Of a DNA stretch of 64,000 bases, positions 46,321 to 59,858 are shown piece after piece (the stretch's first letter is position 1; every line of letters starts with the position of its first letter). Origin of the DNA: Ophiosphaerella korrae (taxonomy: Eukaryota > Ascomycota > Dothideomycetes > Pleosporales > Phaeosphaeriaceae). Below the pieces are notes generated by a model. That model was not told the origin of the DNA. It saw nothing but the letters and a program-made list of their open reading frames with translations, and ran no database searches. A program made the translations under genes and the position numbers. Location: contig JALNQF010000173.1 in assembly GCA_028456385.1 (NCBI GenBank), positions 28,849 to 92,848 of the forward strand, written 5' to 3'.

Positions 46321-47259
46321 GGTTTTTTTTTTTTTTTTTTCTTTTAATTATAGTAAATAATTAGTATAAAAGTTAAATAATAATAATATAATAGTATAAT
46401 AACTAAAAATTATAATAGAATAAACTTACTATAAAAATAGAAAAAAGTTAAAATAAAATATAAGATATTAATAATTTATTAGAAATAGATAGATTATAGT
46501 AAATCTAAATAATAGTAGTAAAAAAATTAAATTATTAAATCTTATAAAGACTAAAAAAAAAGATTTAGTATAGTATTTATATCTAAGTACTATAATAATT
46601 ATAACTATTATATTTAGACTTAGTTTATTTACTATAACTACTAAATATTAACTACTATAACTAGTATATTATTTAATCTTTAGTAGTTATAGTTACTAGA
46701 ATAGGTATAGTAGTTAATATTTAATTTTTAGTACTTAGTTTAGACTTTTAACTTATAAGAATTAAACTTTCTTTTTTATTTTAGTTTTTACTAAACTTTT
46801 TTTTTATCTTAGTAGTACTACTTATTAGTATTACTATAACTTACTTATACTTATTTTATCTTTACTTACGTATATTTTATTACTACTTTTATTTACTAGT
46901 AAGTTTATTTTTAAACTAATTAAGTTCTATTATAAACTTATTATTATAGTTATATAAATATTAGTAAGTTTATTTATAAGTATAATAGTTATACTATTTC
47001 TAATTACTATTATAGTACTTATATACTATATTTAAATTAAGTCTAGTTTATATTTCTAACTTCTATAAACTATAATTAGTAATTATAAAGATTTATTTAG
47101 TTATATAACTAACTATAAATTTAGTATATATATTATATTAAATTATATAAATAGTATATTAAAAAATAACTTTTTAAGCTACTTTTAGTAAAAAAGATTT
47201 ATTATTTTTTAATTTAGAATTATTTTCTATAGCTTTTTTTTAGCTTTTATTTTTAGAAA

Positions 47260-48243
47260 TAAATAATTTATATTAGAAGTATTACTTTATTAAGAAAAAG
47301 TACGTAAAGAATTTAAAGTTACTTAGATTACTTATAGTTTTAATACTAATAAAAAATAGCTTATTAATACTAGTAATTTATATAGATACTATAAAACTAA
47401 ATATTATAATAAAACTACTATTAATTTAAAAGATAATTTTAATATAAAAAATAGTTTTAATATAGATAGTAATAGTTTAAATACTAATAATACTATAAAT
47501 AGCTATTTTAAAAGTAATAGTATAGTAAAAAAAAGATCTAGTTCTATATTTTTTTTAGAAAAAATAATTTAAAAATAATTTATTTTCTTATATATTAAAT
47601 AAAATATTCTATTTAGTATAGTAAAAAGTACTAGTATTAAAAATTTAGTAAAATATTTAATAGATAATATACCTAATATAAGTAGAGTAAGTATAAGAGA
47701 AAAGTTAGTTACTTTTTATTAAATAAAAATAATAGTATATTTTTTCTAGTATAATAGATAAGTAAAGATCTAATAATAATATAGATATTTTAGCTATAAC
47801 TCTATATTTTATAGATAAAATTTTAATTTAAAAATTTACTTAATTAAAATTAAAGAATTAAATAATTTAAGTTTTATACTAGTATAGTAATTTATAGTTT
47901 AATAAATACTATATTAAAAGAATTTAAAATAAAGAAAAACTTTATTAATATAATAAAAAATAAAATATTTAGTATAAATTATACTATAGATCTTAGTAAA
48001 GATAAATATAATAAATAATTTAAAATTAATTTAATATATATAAAATATAGTATATATAATCTATATTTAATAAGTAATAGCTTTCTAGACTATACCTTTT
48101 TTAATTAAATAATACTAAAAAGTTTAATAATAAAATAGATAACCTTATAAAAGACTTAAATAATAGTAATAATAATACTATAAATATACTTAGTAGAAAA
48201 GCTCTACTTATATTAATAAAAAACTTTATTACTAAACTTTAAT
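47260..48243 (+). pseudogene. hAT-family transposase, N-terminal to central part
   Basis: With stops read through, there is a BED-finger-like N terminus (47,300-47,400). Then comes a Ser/Asn-rich linker, and then the typical hAT order: SRVSIREKLVTF, a short gap, a block corresponding to the first catalytic Asp region, NFNLKIYLI.IKEL, and ILKEFKIKKNFINIIKNK. The last block resembles the FGI..K...ITxDNAxxN block before RIP. It is truncated at 48,243, so the C-terminal dimerisation domain is missing. Confidence 0.55.
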
Positions 48244-48592
48244 TATTATAGGTATAATAAGAGAAATCGAGATAAAACTAATTAGTCTTAACTTAGATAC
48301 TAATAAAGTATAAAATAAGTAGAGTAATAGCTTTAATTAAGAGACTACTTATAACTAAGATATATAATAGTAATTTATAGTTATATATAAATAGATTAGA
48401 GTAATCTATAATAATATATAAATAGATTAAAGTAATCTATAATAATATAAAAATAGATTAAAGTAATCTATAGTTACGTATAAATAAATTAGTAGTAATC
48501 TATTATATTATATAAATAGATTAGTATAAGTATATAGTTAATAGGATATATATTATTAAGATAATATTAGTAATCAAATCTATTTATTATCT
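48244..48592 (+). repeat. Type-B LTR, right end missing
   Basis: It begins TATTATAGG and carries three tandem copies of a roughly 30-bp unit (AATAGATTAAAGTAATCTAT) at 48,395-48,475. It stops where a protease fragment begins. Confidence 0.65.
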
Positions 48593-49120
48593 ATAGTTAA
48601 GTTATATCTCTTCTTATTTAAGAAAAAAATTTCTAAGAAAAAGTACTACTTTCTTTTTATCTACTCTATAAACTATAATCTTAAACTTATATATTACTTT
48701 ATTATTATTAGTAAAGTATACCTAGAGCTTATAAGTAGTATAAGTATTTTACTTTTATACTTTTATTTTACTTAGTCTAGAAAGCTTATTATCTTAGATT
48801 AGTTTTAGTCTTATTTCTACTATAGTCTACTAACTAATAAGACTAATATCTACTTAAGAGTCTAAAATAACTTATAGTTTTATTTCTAGCTTTAAGCTTA
48901 AAGCTATACTTTATATATACTATATACCTAGTAAGATATTAATTAATTTATACTTTACTATCTTAAAGCTAATAATAAAGCTAGGCCTTTTCTTATTTAG
49001 TTTATATAGACTAGAATATAGTTAAGATTACTACTATAGTACTTACTAGTATAGTATCTCTTTTTATAGTACTTAAAGTATTTAATAGTAAACTTATCTA
49101 CTAACTTATTTTAGAGATTA
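48593..49120 (-). pseudogene. Aspartic protease fragment of another Gypsy lineage
   Basis: The minus strand reads ...LEIKL.VILDS.VDISLIS..., matching the retropepsin active-site region ILDSGADISLIS with RIP changes (active site near 48,830-48,860). Its sequence differs from the DSGAT proteases of the other elements, so a second retroelement lineage is present. Confidence 0.6.
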
Positions 49121-49517
49121 TATAATATATAGCCTAGTTATTAACTACTAAGCGCCTAAAAGAAGAGAGTATAGTAGACTAAAAGTTAATAACTAAGGTA
49201 TATATAGTAATTAAGTAATAAACTTATAAAATAATAGAATAATTCTTATAATATTAATATATTATCGCTCTTAGTTAGAGATTAGATTACTAATACTATC
49301 TTAATAATACGTATTACTACTAACTATATACTTATACTAATCTATTAATCTATAATATAATTTTATCTATATACTTTATAAATTATAAATTATATTACGT
49401 ATATTTATTATAGTTTATTTCTTAATCTAAGTTATTACTTTACTTTTCTTATAGTTTATTAGAACTTAAGTCTAAGCTAATTAGTACTATCTAGATTTTC
49501 TTATTATATCTATAATA
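49121..49517 (-). repeat. 3' LTR (type B, about 397 bp)
   Basis: It begins TATAATATA and ends CTATAATA. It is followed by the expected pre-LTR stretch of a minus-strand element. Confidence 0.65.
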
Positions 49518-50780
49518 CTATTCTTCTCTTTAGGTAAGTTTTCTATTTCTTACTCTAAGCCTAAAGTTATTAGTTCTATTTCTTTATTAATATAAAGTTT
49601 TTTATCTTTTTTATACTTTCTAAAACTACTTTTTACTATCTTTAATTAGTAAATCGAATATTATACTATAGTATTATAATATTTCTTTATTCTTATTATA
49701 AGTCTTTAAACCTTCTATTAGTTTATCTTTCTTTAAAGTATAAGAAAGCTTATAAAGTATATATTTATACTAATACTTAATTATTTTATAACTTAGTAAG
49801 TATATCTCTAGTAGAGTATAAGTTAAAGATACTTATTTACGTATCTATATTTATTTATAATAAAAAGAGCTATTAGCTATATATAAGAAAAATTATTATT
49901 ATAGATTATAAAAGCTAAAAAAAAAATATAAAAGGCTATATAAGGTTTCTAATTATATACTAAAAAAATTATAGTTTTAACTTCTTAATAATTAGATATA
50001 GCTATCTAATAACTAGGCCTATTTATCTTATCTTTAGAAAATAAAGCCTTAAATAATAAAAAGTCTATTAAATAGTCTACTTTTTTAGAATCTAAGCTAG
50101 ACTTTAAAGATAAAGTAAGGTCTACTCTTATTTCTATTATATTAGGCTTATTAAGTACTTCTTTACTTATTACTATTAGTATAAGTCTTCTTTATTTCTT
50201 ACTAAGTAGTCTAGAAGATTTTAATTTTAGAAGTCCTTAAGTTTTTTAAAGTAACTAAAGTTATCTTCTAGTTTTTATATATCTTTTTATAGTTATCCTT
50301 TTTTATCTATATCTATTTATTTTACTAGGTAGTAATTCTTTCTATTATAAAATTAGTATTATAAGATCTTTTTTATTTTTTAGTTTTTTTATTCTCTATA
50401 CGTATCTACTTTATATACTAGTAGTTATACTTTTTATAGTACTTTCTCTAATAGTACTATATAGAATATTAAGTATATCTTTATTTTATCTAGTAGTCTT
50501 AATTTAAATATAACTAATATAACTTTCTTCTTTACTTTATATAGTTTTATCTTTACGTAATCTAGTTTTAAACTTAATTATTTACTTTTAATATTTCTTT
50601 ATTTTAACTATACTTTTTTCTCCTCTTTAAATTAGAGTTCTTTTTAGTATTTTTTTTTATAGTACTTTAATATTTAATTTTTTTTAGAAACTCTACGTCT
50701 TATTATAGCTAATTATATATATCTTTTAATCTATTAGTAAGGTTTTCTTTTTTTAGAGACTAAAATACTTTAAATCTTTG

Positions 50781-51155
50781 TATTATAGTAGTAATAAGAG
50801 AAACTAAGATAGAACTAATTAGTTTATATTTAGTTACTAATAAAGTATAAGATAAGTAAAGTAATAACTTATAAGATAATAAGCTTAATTAGAAAACTAA
50901 CTATAATAGAGATACGTAATAAATTTATAAATTCGCTAAGATAATATTACTATATAGTTAGAAATAATATATATTATTAGGATAGTATTAGTAATCTAAT
51001 CCTTTAACTATAGAATACTAATATAAGATAGTTATAAAATATCTTCTATTATTTATAGTTATTATAGATTACTACTTAAACTTTTATTATTACTTTATAA
51101 TCTACTAACTCTTATAAGATAAGTATCTATAGTTAATAATAAGTAGCCTATTATA
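50781..51155 (+). repeat. 5' LTR (375 bp)
   Basis: It begins TATTATAGT and ends GCCTATTATA. It is shorter than its partner because it has a single copy of the ATAAATTTATAAATT unit. Confidence 0.82.
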
Positions 51156-54100
51156 CTTTACTAATTTAGTTATTATAAGAAGTAAAGCATAAGTAGTATA
51201 TAGTCTAGGTAATATAATAGTAGAAAGTTTAACTAAGAAAGTAGCTAAAAAACTCTTAAGTAGTTATAAGTTAGATAATACTATATAGAGATAAATTAAA
51301 AACTATATAAATAACTTAATTTCTAAGAAAGAAGATATAAAAAAAGTAATTAATACTTTAGAAACCTAGAATAAGTAACTCTAAGAGTATATAATATAAA
51401 ATAAGGCCTAGATTAAAGCTTTTATTAAAAGATAAAACTAAATAGAATTAATTATATAGTACCTAGAGATAAGTATAATAAAGAAACTACTAAAAATACT
51501 TATACTTAAAAAATTTAATAAGATAAAAGAAAAACTAAAACTTTTTATAGCTCTAGTATAACTCTAGATAGATATATAAGTACTATACTTTAATATAGAA
51601 GAAAAGAAAGTAATATATATTAGAATATACTTTAAATAAGATATAATAAGATAGTTTAAACCTTACTAGATAAATTATAGAATATACACTCTAATAATAT
51701 AAAAAAATAAAACTAAAGCTATCTTTAGAAGTTATAAATACTTTACTAGATAAATAAGAGTAGTATTTAGAGATATAGATATTACTTAATAAGCTAAAGA
51801 AAGGCTAGAAAAGCTTATATAAAATAAGAGTATTCTAGAATATATATTATAGTTTAAATAACTTTTGTAAAATATAGAATAAAATAAGTTAACTTTAATA
51901 TTATAATTTAAATAAAGACTAAACTTAAAAATCTAATATAAAATAATTTATATAGAAAAACTATAAATACTAAAAGCTTTAAAGTAATAAGTAATATAAA
52001 TTAATAATAATCTTTAAAAATAGAAGAAAAATAAGTATAGAGGTTATACCTAGAACTATAATAAGACAGACTTTATAGTCTTTAATACTAATAAAGATAG
52101 AAAAAAAAAAGAAAAATAAAGACTTTACGTACTTTAACTATAATAAACTAGGCTACTACGTAAAGAATAACTAATTAAAGTCTAAGAAAGATATAGTATA
52201 TTATAAATATAAGAAACTAAGATACAATATAAAAGACTATAAGAGAAAAGACTTTATAAAAGATAAAGAAAACTAGTTAAAGATAACTAAAGGTAGAAAA
52301 GAAGTACTAAAAGTAAAAGCTAAACTTTAGAAAAAAGTAGCTAGGAGTAAAGAAGTATAATATATAATACTCTATTAAACCTTTTATTATAATAATAACT
52401 ACTATATATATCTTTTTAGTAAATAGAGAGTAAGATACTTCTTATAAAAGTATAAAGTAGCTATAATAAAAGAAGATAGAATAAAAGTATAGCTAAAAAA
52501 AATAGTATACGTAATAGACTTACTAGTAGAAGATCTAAAAAGAGAAGAACCCCTAGTACTATTAATCTAAGCTAATAGACTAGTACTAAATAAAGAGACT
52601 ACTACTATTTCTTATAAAAAACTATAAGAAAATAAGAGATAAATTAATATAAAAGATATAGAGTATACTTAGTTAAATATATATAGCTATAATAGCTATA
52701 TAATAATAGATATAGTAAAATAAAATATAGAATAGAAATTTATTTAGAAATACTTCTTAGTTATAAGTATAGAAGAAGCGTATAAAGACTAAAAAAAATA
52801 TAACCTTAAAGTAATAAAGTTTATAATATTCTAATAATAGATAGAGTAATATATAGTTATAATAAGAAGAATACCTATATAGAGAGAGTAGTAGTATATT
52901 ATAAAAAAAACGTAATAGATTAATAAAGCTTATATACTATAAGTACTAGTAATATACTATATCTTAATAACTTAGAAGCTTAGTAAAGATAGATACTAGG
53001 AAGGAAATAATAAAAGAATAGATCTAGAATATCTAGTATATCTAGAAATTATATAAGTATTATATTAAAATATATACTACTACTTATATAAAGAAGAAAA
53101 AGTATAAAACTATATATAGCTAAAAAGAAGATAAGACTATATAAAGGTAATCCTAAAGAAAGAAATTAAAGGTTAGAAAATAACCTAAATTCCTAACAAA
53201 GAATATATATTAATTAGACCTAGACCTAAGCTATTAAAAGAATATATTAAAGAAATATAGCTATAGTATAAGTATATATCTAATAAATATCTAAAATATA
53301 AGAAGTATTAGTATAAAATAAAGTAATAGCTTTAGAAGAATAGATAATTTAAAGAAAGACCTAAGTAAAAAAAGCTATAAGGTATAATAGGCTTATACGT
53401 TATAAAGATAAGTATATACTAAAAAAGAAAAATATAAATTATAATTAATAGTAAAGCTATAAAGAACTTTATATTAACAAAGTTTATAGAAAACTAGAAA
53501 ATAAGTTATATAATAAAAAAATACCCTTTATAATTAAGTAAAATTAAAAGAAAACTATTCTAGAAACTTATTAAGTTTAAAATAACACTTTTAACACTAA
53601 GGTTAGAAGGACTAGAGATTAAGATTATAGTTATTAATATAATAATAATTAATAATAAATAAGACGTAATATTAGAATACTATAGTTATAACTAGCTAAC
53701 TTAAAGATTAATTAAAGAATAGAAAAAGTTAGCTACTTTAAAAAAGATATATTAAAAGCTAATATAACTATATATAAAGGATAGTTCCTAGAAGAATATA
53801 AGAAATAAGAAAAATAACTTACTAAACTAGATAATTACCTTCTAGAATATTAACTATAGGACTTAGTAATAGAACTAGAAGAAAAGAAAAATATAGGATA
53901 GAGCTTAGTTTATAAGAAAATAGAAGAAGAATTAAAAATTAAATAAGTATTTATATAGAATGTAGTTAGAAAAGAATAGATATAAGAATCTAAATCCTTA
54001 GTAGTATATAGACTTATATTTATAGATAAGAAGAGAATAGATAAAAAATAGCTTTACGTAGACTTTTAGAAAATAAACGTAATTATAAGTAAGAACTAAT

Positions 54101-57100
54101 ATCCTTTACTATAAATAGATAAAATATAAGATAAGCTATAGAAAGTAAAGATCTTTATAAAACTAGATATCTAAAACGCCTACTACTAGATTAGAATTAA
54201 AGAAAGAGATAAATAGAAAACTATATTTAGAATATAGTATAAACTATATAAATACCTAGTTATACTATTTAGACTTATAAACGTACTAGTAGGATTCTAA
54301 AAAAAAATTAATATAGTATTAAGAGAGTACTTAGACGTATTTATATTTATATCTAGATAATATCCTTATATTCTTAGAAATAGAAGAAGGATACGTATAA
54401 TATATATATAAAGTACTAGAAAAACTAGTAGAAAATAAACTATTTCTTAAAATAAGAAAATACAAATTCTATATAAAAGAAATAGACTTCCTTAGATTTA
54501 TTATTAAACTAGGAAAAATAAAGATTAATTTAGGAAAGATTAAGTTAATTAATAAATAGCTAATACTAAAGAACCTAAAAGAGGTATAATAATTTTATAG
54601 GTTAGTAAACTTTTATACAAAGTTAATAATAAGATAGTCTAAAGATATAGAACTTATAATAAAACTTATAAAAAAAGATACGCTATTTAAATAGATAAAA
54701 GAATATAATAAAATATTAAATAAAATTAAAAGAAAGTTTATAGAGAATCTAGTTATTAGAATATATAACCTAGACCTACTAGTAATAGTAAAAATAGATA
54801 TATCTAACTTAGTTTATAAGATAGTACTAATATAAAAAGACTTAAAGACTAAATAAAAATACTTAGTTAAATACTTTTCTAAGAAAATAAAGCTAGTAGA
54901 GCTTAACTACTTAATTTATAATAAAGAGATACTAGTAATCTATAAAGTATTTAAGTAATAAAGAATATACTTATAAAGAGTAAAATATAGAATAAAGGTT
55001 TATATAGACTATAAGAATCTTATAAGATTTATAATAAATAAAGACTTATTATAATACTATATAAGATAGTAGAAATTCTTATTAATATTTAATATAGAAA
55101 TTATATATATAAAAGGAAAAGATAACTAATTTATAGATACTCTTAGTAAAAGGATAGACTTATAAAAAAAAGTAAATACTACTAGTATAGTTCTAGTTAA
55201 GAATAAAGAAAGATATTTAGTCCTAAATATACCTAAAATAGCTATAATACTTAAGAGAAAGAGTAATAAGTAAGATAAATAGATTTAGAAAATAATATAA
55301 GAAGTACTTAAAGAAATAAAAAAACTAGAGATATAAAAAAGACTTATATAAGCTTATAGAAAGATATATATTGTAAAAAAAATCTAAAGAGAATTTATAT
55401 AATAATTTTATAAATTACTAGTATATAAATACTAAGGTATTAATAAAATATTAGATAGACTACTAAAGAATTACTATATCTTAAGAGTAAAATAACTAGT
55501 AATAGAAGTACTATAAAACTATATAGAATACTATAAAAATAAATATAATAGATACGTACTATATAGGATTCTATAACTAGTTAAAATACTAGAATAACTA
55601 TAAGAAGTTATTATAATAAACTTTATTATAGAATTACTTAAGTCTAAAAACTTAATATTAGGAGTTAAGTATAATAGAATCTTAATAATAGTAGATAAGC
55701 TTATAAAGTACTTATTCTTTAAACTATATAAAAAGAAAAGTAGAATAGAAGTTACTATATATTAGGTTCTAGAAACTATAATTAGCTAATATAGTATCCT
55801 AGATAAAATTATTATAGATAGAGATATAAGATTTATATTAAAACTATAAGGAATAATAATAGTATAATTAGGAATATAATATATAATATCTATAGTATAT
55901 TATTTATAGATAGATAGATAATTAGAATATATAAACTAAATAGTAGAATAATACTTAAGATACTACCTTAACTATAATTAGAACAATTAGGTATAGCTAC
56001 TACCTATAGTATAGTTAGTATATAATAGCGTAAAAAATATAGTAATAAGAATATTACTCTTCTTTATAAACTATAGATTTAACTCTAATATATATAGAAT
56101 ACTAAAATCTAAAGTATTTTAGTTTCTAAGAAAAGAAAACTTTATAAATAAACTTAAGAAAATATATAATAAACTATAATAGGATATAGAATTTCTATAA
56201 GATTAAATAGTAAAGTACTATAATAAGAAATACTAAGAAAGACCTTAGTTTAAAAAAAGAGAAAAAGTATAGTTAATATAAAAGAATATTAAAAGTAAAA
56301 AGCTAAGTTTAAAACTAGACTATATTAAGATAAAACTATATAAAATTAAGAAAAAAGTTATACTAGTTATATTTAAACTAAAGCTACTAGACAAGATAAA
56401 GATATACCTAATATTCTACGTATTACTACTAGAAAAAGTACTATAGGAAGTAAAACTACTAGTATATAAAGTAGATATATATAAAGAATAAAAAGAATAA
56501 AAAGTTAAAAAAATTCTATAGTACTAGTTCTATAATAGAAGAAGCTACTACGTAGTAAAATAGATAAGTATAGATAAAAAAAGGTATCTATAAGAAGAAA
56601 TATAAGAACTATAAGATAATCTTAATTACTTTAAGAAACTAAAGGAGTACTAAAGTTAAAACTCTTTAGAGTACTTTATAGTAAACTAAGAAAATTAATA
56701 ATACTACTACTAAATAGAGAAATAATAGGAGCGCCTAATATAGTAAGAGCTAGAGTAGCCTCTACTATATTATCTAAATCTAATTTAACTTCTAAGGTAT
56801 AAGACTATTTAAATAACTTAGTATTATTATAAGCTTTTATTTTATAAAAATACTTAATATAAAAATAAAGCTTTACTAGCTTATAAAGAGTTAACTTATA
56901 CTTAGCTTTAGCTATAGTAAGCTATAATAATAATTATACTTAAGCTCTATTAATAGCTTACTTTATATAACTTAGTAGAAAGTAACTATATAAAAATTAA
57001 ATACTTATACTCTATAAGTAAAACCTTAGAAGAAATATACTTATACTAAATATTAGTAAGAATATACTTGTTATAGTATTTACTATTATTTAAAGATATT

Positions 57101-57306
57101 ATATAAAAAAGGCCTAACTTAGTATAATAATAATAAGAAAATATTTTTACTTTATTATATATAATATAAGCTATAAGAAAAAGTTTATTATACTAGAACT
57201 AAGATAGTATAAAGAGTAATAAGGAGCTAGAAGTTAATAAAAGAATAGAGCTAATAACTTTAGTTTTAGTATAGAGAAATAAGAAACTACGTAAAAGAGG
57301 GAATAG

Positions 57307-57767
57307 TATTATAGTAGTAATAAGAGAAACTAAGATAAAACTAATTAGTCTACGTTTAGTTACTAATAAAGTATAAGATAAGTAGAGTAATAACTTATAA
57401 GATAATAAGCTTAATTAGAAAACTAACTATAATATAAATATATAATAAATTTATAAATTTATAATCTTAGTAAATATAAAGTTATAAAGCTATTATATAA
57501 TAAATTTATAAATTTATAATCTTAGTAAATATAAAGTAGTAAAGTTGCTAAGATAATATTACTATATAGTTAGTAACAATATATATTATTAGGATAGTAT
57601 TAGTAATCTAATCCTTTAACTATAGAACGCTAATACAAGATAGTTATAAAATATCTTCTATTATTTATAGTTATTATAGATTACTACCTAAACCTTTATT
57701 ATTACTTTATAATCTACTAACCTTTATAAGATAAGTATCTATAGTTAATAATAAGTAGCCTATTATA
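57307..57767 (+). repeat. 3' LTR with internal duplication (461 bp)
   Basis: It has the same ends as 50781-51155. A block of roughly 65 bp (TATAATAAATTTATAAATTT..., about 57,440-57,545) is present twice, accounting for most of the extra length. Confidence 0.82.
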
Positions 57768-58146
57768 CTTTATATCTAGTATATATTAGGGTTAAATCTA
57801 TAGTTTCTAAATAAAAGTAATACTCTTATTACTATATTCTTTATACTATTATATATTAGCTATACTATAAGTAGGAGTTATACCTAATTATTTTAATTAT
57901 AGTTAAAGAAGTATCTTAATTATTACTATACTATTTAAGTTACACGCTCTAACTATCTATTTATAAATAGTATACTCTTAATATTTAATATTTAATTTCT
58001 AATAATACTATTATCGTTCTCTATAGTTTTAATATAAATCTTATATCTTTATCTATAAAATCTTATCGAAAATACTATACTAGCTAATTATAGTCTCTAG
58101 GACTTAGTATATAGTAACTTTTATCTTACTTTTCTCTTTATATAGT

Positions 58147-59490
58147 TACGTTTTAAAAGTTTAGAATACTAAGCTTACTTTACTATATACTTCTAAACGT
58201 AATCTTAACTTTAAATTACTATAACTATAGCTATATAGTACTATTTTAGACAAGAAATAAATAGAAATACTTATAGAAAGCTAAATATTTATTAGAAAAT
58301 ACGCGATTATATTATTAGGATAGTATTAGTAAGTATAGTATAAAGTAAAGCTATAAAGTTTTTTAGGTATATATAGCTAGCTATAAGTAAGATTATAAAG
58401 AAATAGTATAAAATAGGTAGTATAAAAGATAAACCTTATAGTAGCTATCTACTTATACTATTACTATACTAGAAGAAGATTATCTATTATAAGGCTTACG
58501 CGTAGCTAAAGATTAAGTACTTAGAGCTTACTAAAGCTAAAGTATTTATAAATATAGATAAAACGCTTTTAAAGCTACCTAGCTATATAATATTATATAG
58601 ATACCTTAAGAGTACTAGCTTTACTAATTACTACTATAAAAAGTAACTAAAACTAAAGCCTATCTATACTTAGAAACGCTAGTAGTTCTATTAATAGTAC
58701 TACTACTTTTAGTAGTACTTATATATATTTAAATTCTCTAATAAGTACTCTATTTAGAAAGGCTCTAGCTATAACTATAAGTAGTACTTTTAGTTTACGT
58801 AAGAGAAATAGAAGCTAGAGATAATAACTAAAGTTAATATCTATTAGTACTTTACCTAGATAGTATAAGTATATATATAGCTAGATAAATAAAGTAAACT
58901 ATACTAGAGTTTACTTATTATTATAGAGAGAGATAAGTATATATAATAATATAGCTACTTTAGCTAAAGTTATATTAAAGCTTTTTATAAAAGCCTTCTC
59001 TCTAACTAGTAGTAGTTTTAGCTTTTTATATATAATAACACTTATATATATATATATTATATATAATAATAAGATAGATAGCTTAATACTATATTATACT
59101 TATAACCTAGCTATTTTACTTACTTAACCTTAACCTAATTAAGTACTTCTAGTAGTATCTTAAAAAAATAATATATAGGTACTACCTATAATATAATAAC
59201 TTTTTATAAGCTAAAGAAAAGTAAGAAGGCTTCTATAGTATATTAAAGAAGTACTAGTAATATATACTAGGTACGCTTATATATAAGCTTATCTTAAGTA
59301 TACTAAAAAGGATTTAAGCTTATAAGTGTACACAAGGCTAGTAGACTAAATATTAATTTAATTCTCTTTAAATATATTAAAAAAAACTAAGTTTCTATAT
59401 AATTTTAGGTAGTAAGTAGTTATAAATAATAAGGTATTAATTTTGCGTTAGGTAGCTTATATAAAAATATTCTAAACTTTTAGCCTAGTA
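58147..59490 (+). mobile_element. Tc1/mariner-type DNA transposon relic (about 1.34 kb)
   Basis: Inverted termini contain AAAAGTTTAGAATA at about 58,154-58,167 and its inverse near 59,467-59,482. The element interrupts an integrase sequence that rejoins as ...TTTATATAG|TCTAAAGTATAAG. TATAGT is seen on both sides, consistent with a TA duplication. It is RIPed but keeps some CG and CC. Confidence 0.8.
58300..59345 (+). pseudogene. Degenerate Tc1-like transposase
   Basis: With stops read through, there is an N-terminal helix-turn-helix and RSxxP-like linker, then a region reading FSDK (from FSDE) as the first catalytic Asp. Next is a second Asp region, then the end block LYL.PSYFTYLTLT (from the SPDLNPIE box, about 59,100-59,140). 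It finishes with NNYSQAQEEWEGF-like and GKLI..LI.SMPRR-like words near 59,220-59,320 before mutation. This identifies a Tc1 family different from the intact transposase at 27,295. It has many TAG/TAA. Confidence 0.7.
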
Positions 59491-59669
59491 TAGTATAGTC
59501 TAAAGTATAAGTACTTTAAAAGCTTATCTACTAGTATTAAAATTCTATTATATTTAACTCCTAATATTAAATCCTTTTACTTAAGTAGCTTTATAATAAA
59601 GTCTATTATAATAACTTTTTAAAGTTACTTTACTACTTTAACTAGTTATAGTATTCTATATACTATATA

Positions 59670-59838
59670 TATAAGGCTAGACTCTATACTACTAGACTAG
59701 ATATAACTAAAAGAAGTATTATATACTAAATAGGTATACTAGGTATAGAATAGTATATATATATACTAAGAATACTTATAGTAAGCTTAGGGCTAGCTTA
59801 TAGCTAGCTAAGAGTTATATAGAAAAGTACTTATAATA
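59670..59838 (-). repeat. Solo copy of the TRIM-like LTR (169 bp)
   Basis: Its reverse complement matches 25890-26060 and 26375-26545 end to end (TATTATAAG...CCTTATA). No second LTR is nearby. The flanks show no clear duplication. Confidence 0.75.
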
Positions 59839-59858
59839 TTATCTCTTTTTTATCTAGA

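Larger units (their letters stand above)
45160..48243 (+). mobile_element. hAT-like DNA transposon relic, right end truncated
   Basis: The left end starts TATAACTTTTAAGTAAG with several nearby inverted copies of AAGTAATTACTT (45,165-45,325), like subterminal repeats. A transposase relic fills 47,260-48,243 and is cut by an LTR at 48244. This is the most AT-rich part of the window. The middle contains a T-run of about 20 (46,322-46,341) and a hairpin near 46,641-46,722. The left boundary is an inference from the repeated terminal word. Confidence 0.5.
50781..57767 (+). mobile_element. Complete plus-strand Gypsy element (6987 bp), RIP-degraded
   Basis: LTRs at 50781-51155 (375 bp) and 57307-57767 (461 bp) are flanked by CTTTG (50776-50780) and CTTTA (57768-57772), a 5-bp duplication with one G-to-A change. 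The order is gag with zinc knuckle (~52,130-52,170), protease (mutated DSGAT near 53,440-53,465), RT (~54,000-54,560), RNase H, integrase (~55,400-56,100), chromodomain-like tail (~56,480-56,620), and reverse-strand frame (~56,700-57,000, -). It is inserted in the integrase of the element at 49121-59664. Confidence 0.88.
49121..59664 (-). mobile_element. Minus-strand Gypsy element interrupted by a Gypsy and a Tc1 insertion
   Basis: The 3' LTR is 49121-49517. The reverse-strand frame is at 49,620-50,190 (+), and the pol end and integrase tail at 50,190-50,780. Integrase resumes at 57,773-58,146 after the element at 50781-57767. It resumes again at 59,491-59,664 after the Tc1 relic at 58147-59490. 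The joined pieces follow the uninterrupted paralogue at 62,940-63,500. The element is cut off at 59,664, where the solo TRIM LTR begins, so its 5' half is missing. Confidence 0.75.
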
